From Colius striatus (taxonomy: Eukaryota; Chordata; Aves; Coliiformes; Coliidae), in contig NC_084763.1 in the NCBI RefSeq assembly GCF_028858725.1, forward strand, positions 22,501,501 to 22,565,500: DNA of 64,000 bases, written 5' to 3'. Within the stretch, counting starts at the first letter, position 1. Each line of letters starts with the position of its first letter. A program made the position numbers and the translations under genes. The notes beneath the pieces were generated by a model. It searched no databases. It was not told the origin of the DNA and saw only the letters and a program-made list of their open reading frames with translations. Positions 61,201 to 64,000 of this stretch are shown piece by piece.

Positions 61201-64000
61201 TTGATCCTTCTGTTCTCACTCCATGTGAGAGGGACAAGATTTCAAGACTTTTCATGTACGTACTCATTGATGATAGATCTGTGGCAATGGAATTGTGTTG
61301 CAGAACTGTGCTCTAAGATTCACTGCTTATCTGAAAAAAGAAAAAAAAAATACTTAGTTCTCAGATCTTATCAGCTTGGAGAGATGAACTTGAGTGCTAA
61401 TGGCATGAAAATACCTTCCTCAGCTGATGATTGCTGAAGGGGCTGAACCTTTCATGATCACTGTAGTAAGTTGTTAACTCTGAAACCTAAGGATGCCAAA
61501 CCAAACACCAATTGTTTCATTGTTGATGACATTGGGGAAAAAAGACCCAAACCAAACCAAAAAGCCAAACCACAACAAAATAAATAGTAAGTCCTAAAGG
61601 TATAAAATCAATTCTAGTGATGTTTTGCATATGCCCAAATTTTCTAGAGTTTCCAATCTGAACAGACCAATGACTATTCCAGTGCATACATGTTTAGGTC
61701 CTGCCACTGCTTTCATTATTGGTAGACTTTGGCAACTGCAGTGTATTTAGAAAGCTCTAATCCATCAGGTATTTACCACAGAAAAAACATGAAAAAACCA
61801 ATCTCACATCTGTTTGGGTTGTTAGAGTTTGTCTGTGTTTGGAAGGCTGGAAAAACTATCAGTTCTCCTCTTTCATAAGCAATTGCAGAGGCCTAGGAGC
61901 TCATAGATTAAGGTGATTTTCTACCACTGTGTAAGTGAAAAGCTAAAAGTAAATAGCTGTAAGTGAGAATGGCAGCAGTTTTCCAGGTACAGGTATGCTA
62001 ATTGGAATGGTAGGTGACTTTAGCAGGTTTGATAAAAACATATGAGCAGACTGAAGTTCAGGTGCGCTTGCAAGTACAAATATAAACAACAAATAAATCC
62101 AAAATCTGTGTAAGTCAGTATCATTACAAGCTCACAGTTTGGCATTCATGAGTATTTTCCACCTGGGACGTATTCTAAATACCTCTAAATAAAATAAATG
62201 AGAGACTATTTTAATAGAACAAAGTGTACCCAGTTGCGTATTACAGACACCTCAGAGAGCTGTTAACACCTTCAGCAAACTGCCAGTTACTTCAGTCTGT
62301 GCTGACTTCAGTTTTACAGAGGAAAAGCAAGGAGGTTTTGTTTTTTAAAAAAAGTCCTTTTTTGATGCTGCCTTTAGTGTGAAACCTATTTATAACTCTC
62401 CAGTTATAAAATCAACTAAGGTCAATATATGTTACAGAATAAATAAAGTTCTTAACCATTCCAGCGAAAAAGATGCTGACCTGTATCTCTTTTCCCTTGG
62501 AGCCACAGAAACGGAAGGAAGGGATATCTTCAGTTCCCACTGGACTTCTACAGTCTCAGATTTTTCAGAATGCATCCTGACAGGAAAACTAGAAGCCTCT
62601 GCACTTCCCTTTGTGCCAACAGAGTAGTATCAGTGAGATCTCAGTGAATAATTCCAATTAAAAATCATTTCTGAATAAAATAACTTCAGTTTCAGTAGGA
62701 TTTATTTAAGATTACTTCTCTTTATAAGAACAGACTATTTCACACAGCTGTTATCTCTTATTTCAAACCAGGTAAAACAAGAACAAAATCCCATTATATA
62801 GACTTTAAAAAATTAGAGAAGAACAAACAAATAAGTGAACAGGTAGCAGGCTGAACAGAACATCCCTGATCTGTTGAAGAAAACCCTGTGCCAATGAGTA
62901 AGATGCTAGAAGAAGGTAGTACTGCATCAGTACGAGCAGTCAGGTGGAAGGCACAAGGAGAAGGGCAGAAGTGTACTGCAAGGATCCCAGCACCTGCACC
63001 AGGCTTATAGGAACTACTGGCAAGTTACAGATTTTTTGGCATATTTACTGCTTTATTCATTTTCATATTGAACTCAGTGACCAAAGTTAGCTCTGAGTTT
63101 CTTCTGCCACTCTTACATTATAAAGTTTCAACAGGTCACAGAGCTTTATATTGCCAATACCTAATGAAGGAGAAAGAAAAACTGAAGGTTTTGACAAAAT
63201 ATTTAAAATAATTGTCTTCTTCCATGTTCCATTTTCTTTCTCTATCTGGCTAGAAGCTTTTGGAATACTATAGCAATAGTGATCGAAATATGTGTTTAAG
63301 GGTTCTGACCATCCAGTATGTCTGAGAAGATGCAGATGCTTGTAAAATATACAAAACATAGACTTTGGAGGCATTAAAGTTCAATATTGTGGTCATTACA
63401 CACAGGGCTGTATGAATTCATGTGGTATCATACCTGCTCATCCCCTTATCATGGTTGGATGCCTTTTGCTTCTCTTTGTGATCTGTAATAAGGTGTCAAG
63501 TTTTATACCTCTTGCATTATGTTTCACCTGGTCTCAGCTACTGTAGCCACTCAGAATATGCTTCTCTCCAGAGTGACCAGTACATGTATTGCATATTGTT
63601 TTTATGTAGTGTCAATGAAGTACAAGAGAAGAAGGATTATGTATATAGAAAATGTGTTTCTTGCCTAAAGCTTTACCATTCATCTGATGATGATCCAGAC
63701 AGACATCCTCAGTGATCTGTAATTTAGTCTGATTCTTCAGAAAGACTGTTGCCTCTCTCCTGAGAGGGGAAAAGCTGTCAGACTTCTCCTGTTCTGTACT
63801 TGTGATCTTTCCGGTTTGGCTGAAATTAGTTTCCTACAGAAGAAGGTATCCTGACATATGGGCCAGTGGTGGAGCTTTATCACCTGTATCTATTTTCACA
63901 TCAGAGAGCTTGTTTAGCTGCCTGTTTTTCAGAAAGTATCCTTTGGACCTAAAACACTCAGAATCAGACAGGAACGGTCAGAAACCAGATTTTTATTCAT
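58201..64000. other. Downstream intergenic, nothing recognised
   Basis: AT-rich sequence beyond the likely TRIL 3' end. A T-tract followed by GCAGCAGCAGCAG (61176-61199) resembles a tandem splice acceptor but has no coding exon after it. An A/C-rich patch lies near 61540-61585. CREB5, the next gene in mammals, is not visible. Confidence 0.5.
62389..62410. repeat. 9-bp inverted repeat with 4-base loop
   Basis: TTTATAACT and AGTTATAAA surround CTCC. A tight but AT-rich hairpin, possibly chance. Confidence 0.6.

Noticed and set aside
1..64000. CRISPR arrays, operons, bacterial mobile elements
   Set aside because: No spaced direct repeats or bacterial gene organisation; this is vertebrate nuclear DNA.

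Overview
The window is vertebrate nuclear DNA and almost certainly from a bird. It carries CR1 retrotransposon copies of several ages, most of them with the avian-type 3' end (short repeats of AGAATCAC/AATCATAG type followed by a GGTTGGAAGGGACC-like block). It also has an ERV-type solo LTR, a MIR-like SINE relic, and long AT-rich stretches around one sharp GC-rich island. I cannot name the species.

The only intact protein gene I can support is TRIL (TLR4 interactor with leucine-rich repeats). It is a single coding exon on the + strand at 53666-55972, inside a CpG island that begins near 52915. A long AT-rich 3' UTR follows, with candidate polyadenylation signals near 56.77, 57.03 and 58.18 kb. 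TRIL is a type I membrane protein: signal peptide, LRRNT, about 12 LRRs, LRRCT, Pro/Ala-rich linker, fibronectin-III-like domain, one transmembrane helix and a short conserved tail.

The most interesting item is a decayed exon at about 5650-5914 on the + strand. It matches the 3' part of CPVL (serine carboxypeptidase, vitellogenic-like). The frame is readable but broken by a TAG. CPVL is the neighbour of TRIL in mammals, on the same strand and on TRIL's 5' side, so position and orientation fit conserved synteny. A much weaker candidate for the next CPVL exon lies at 9525-9706.

Layout: 0-2.2 kb, two CR1 fragments. 5.6-9.9 kb, CPVL relic(s) and a GGAA microsatellite. 10-24 kb, gene-poor with a MIR relic at 17.5 kb. 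24.4-27.7 kb, CR1, a diverged LTR and a very old CR1/L3-like piece. 32.7 kb, CR1. 36.2-37.3 kb, a solo LTR with a CCCTT target-site duplication. 37-52 kb, gene-poor with a large degraded CR1 ORF2 segment at 47.3-48.2 kb. 52.9-58.2 kb, the TRIL locus. 58.2-64 kb, nothing recognised. Apart from TRIL the region looks like a gene desert, and no novel multi-gene system is visible.
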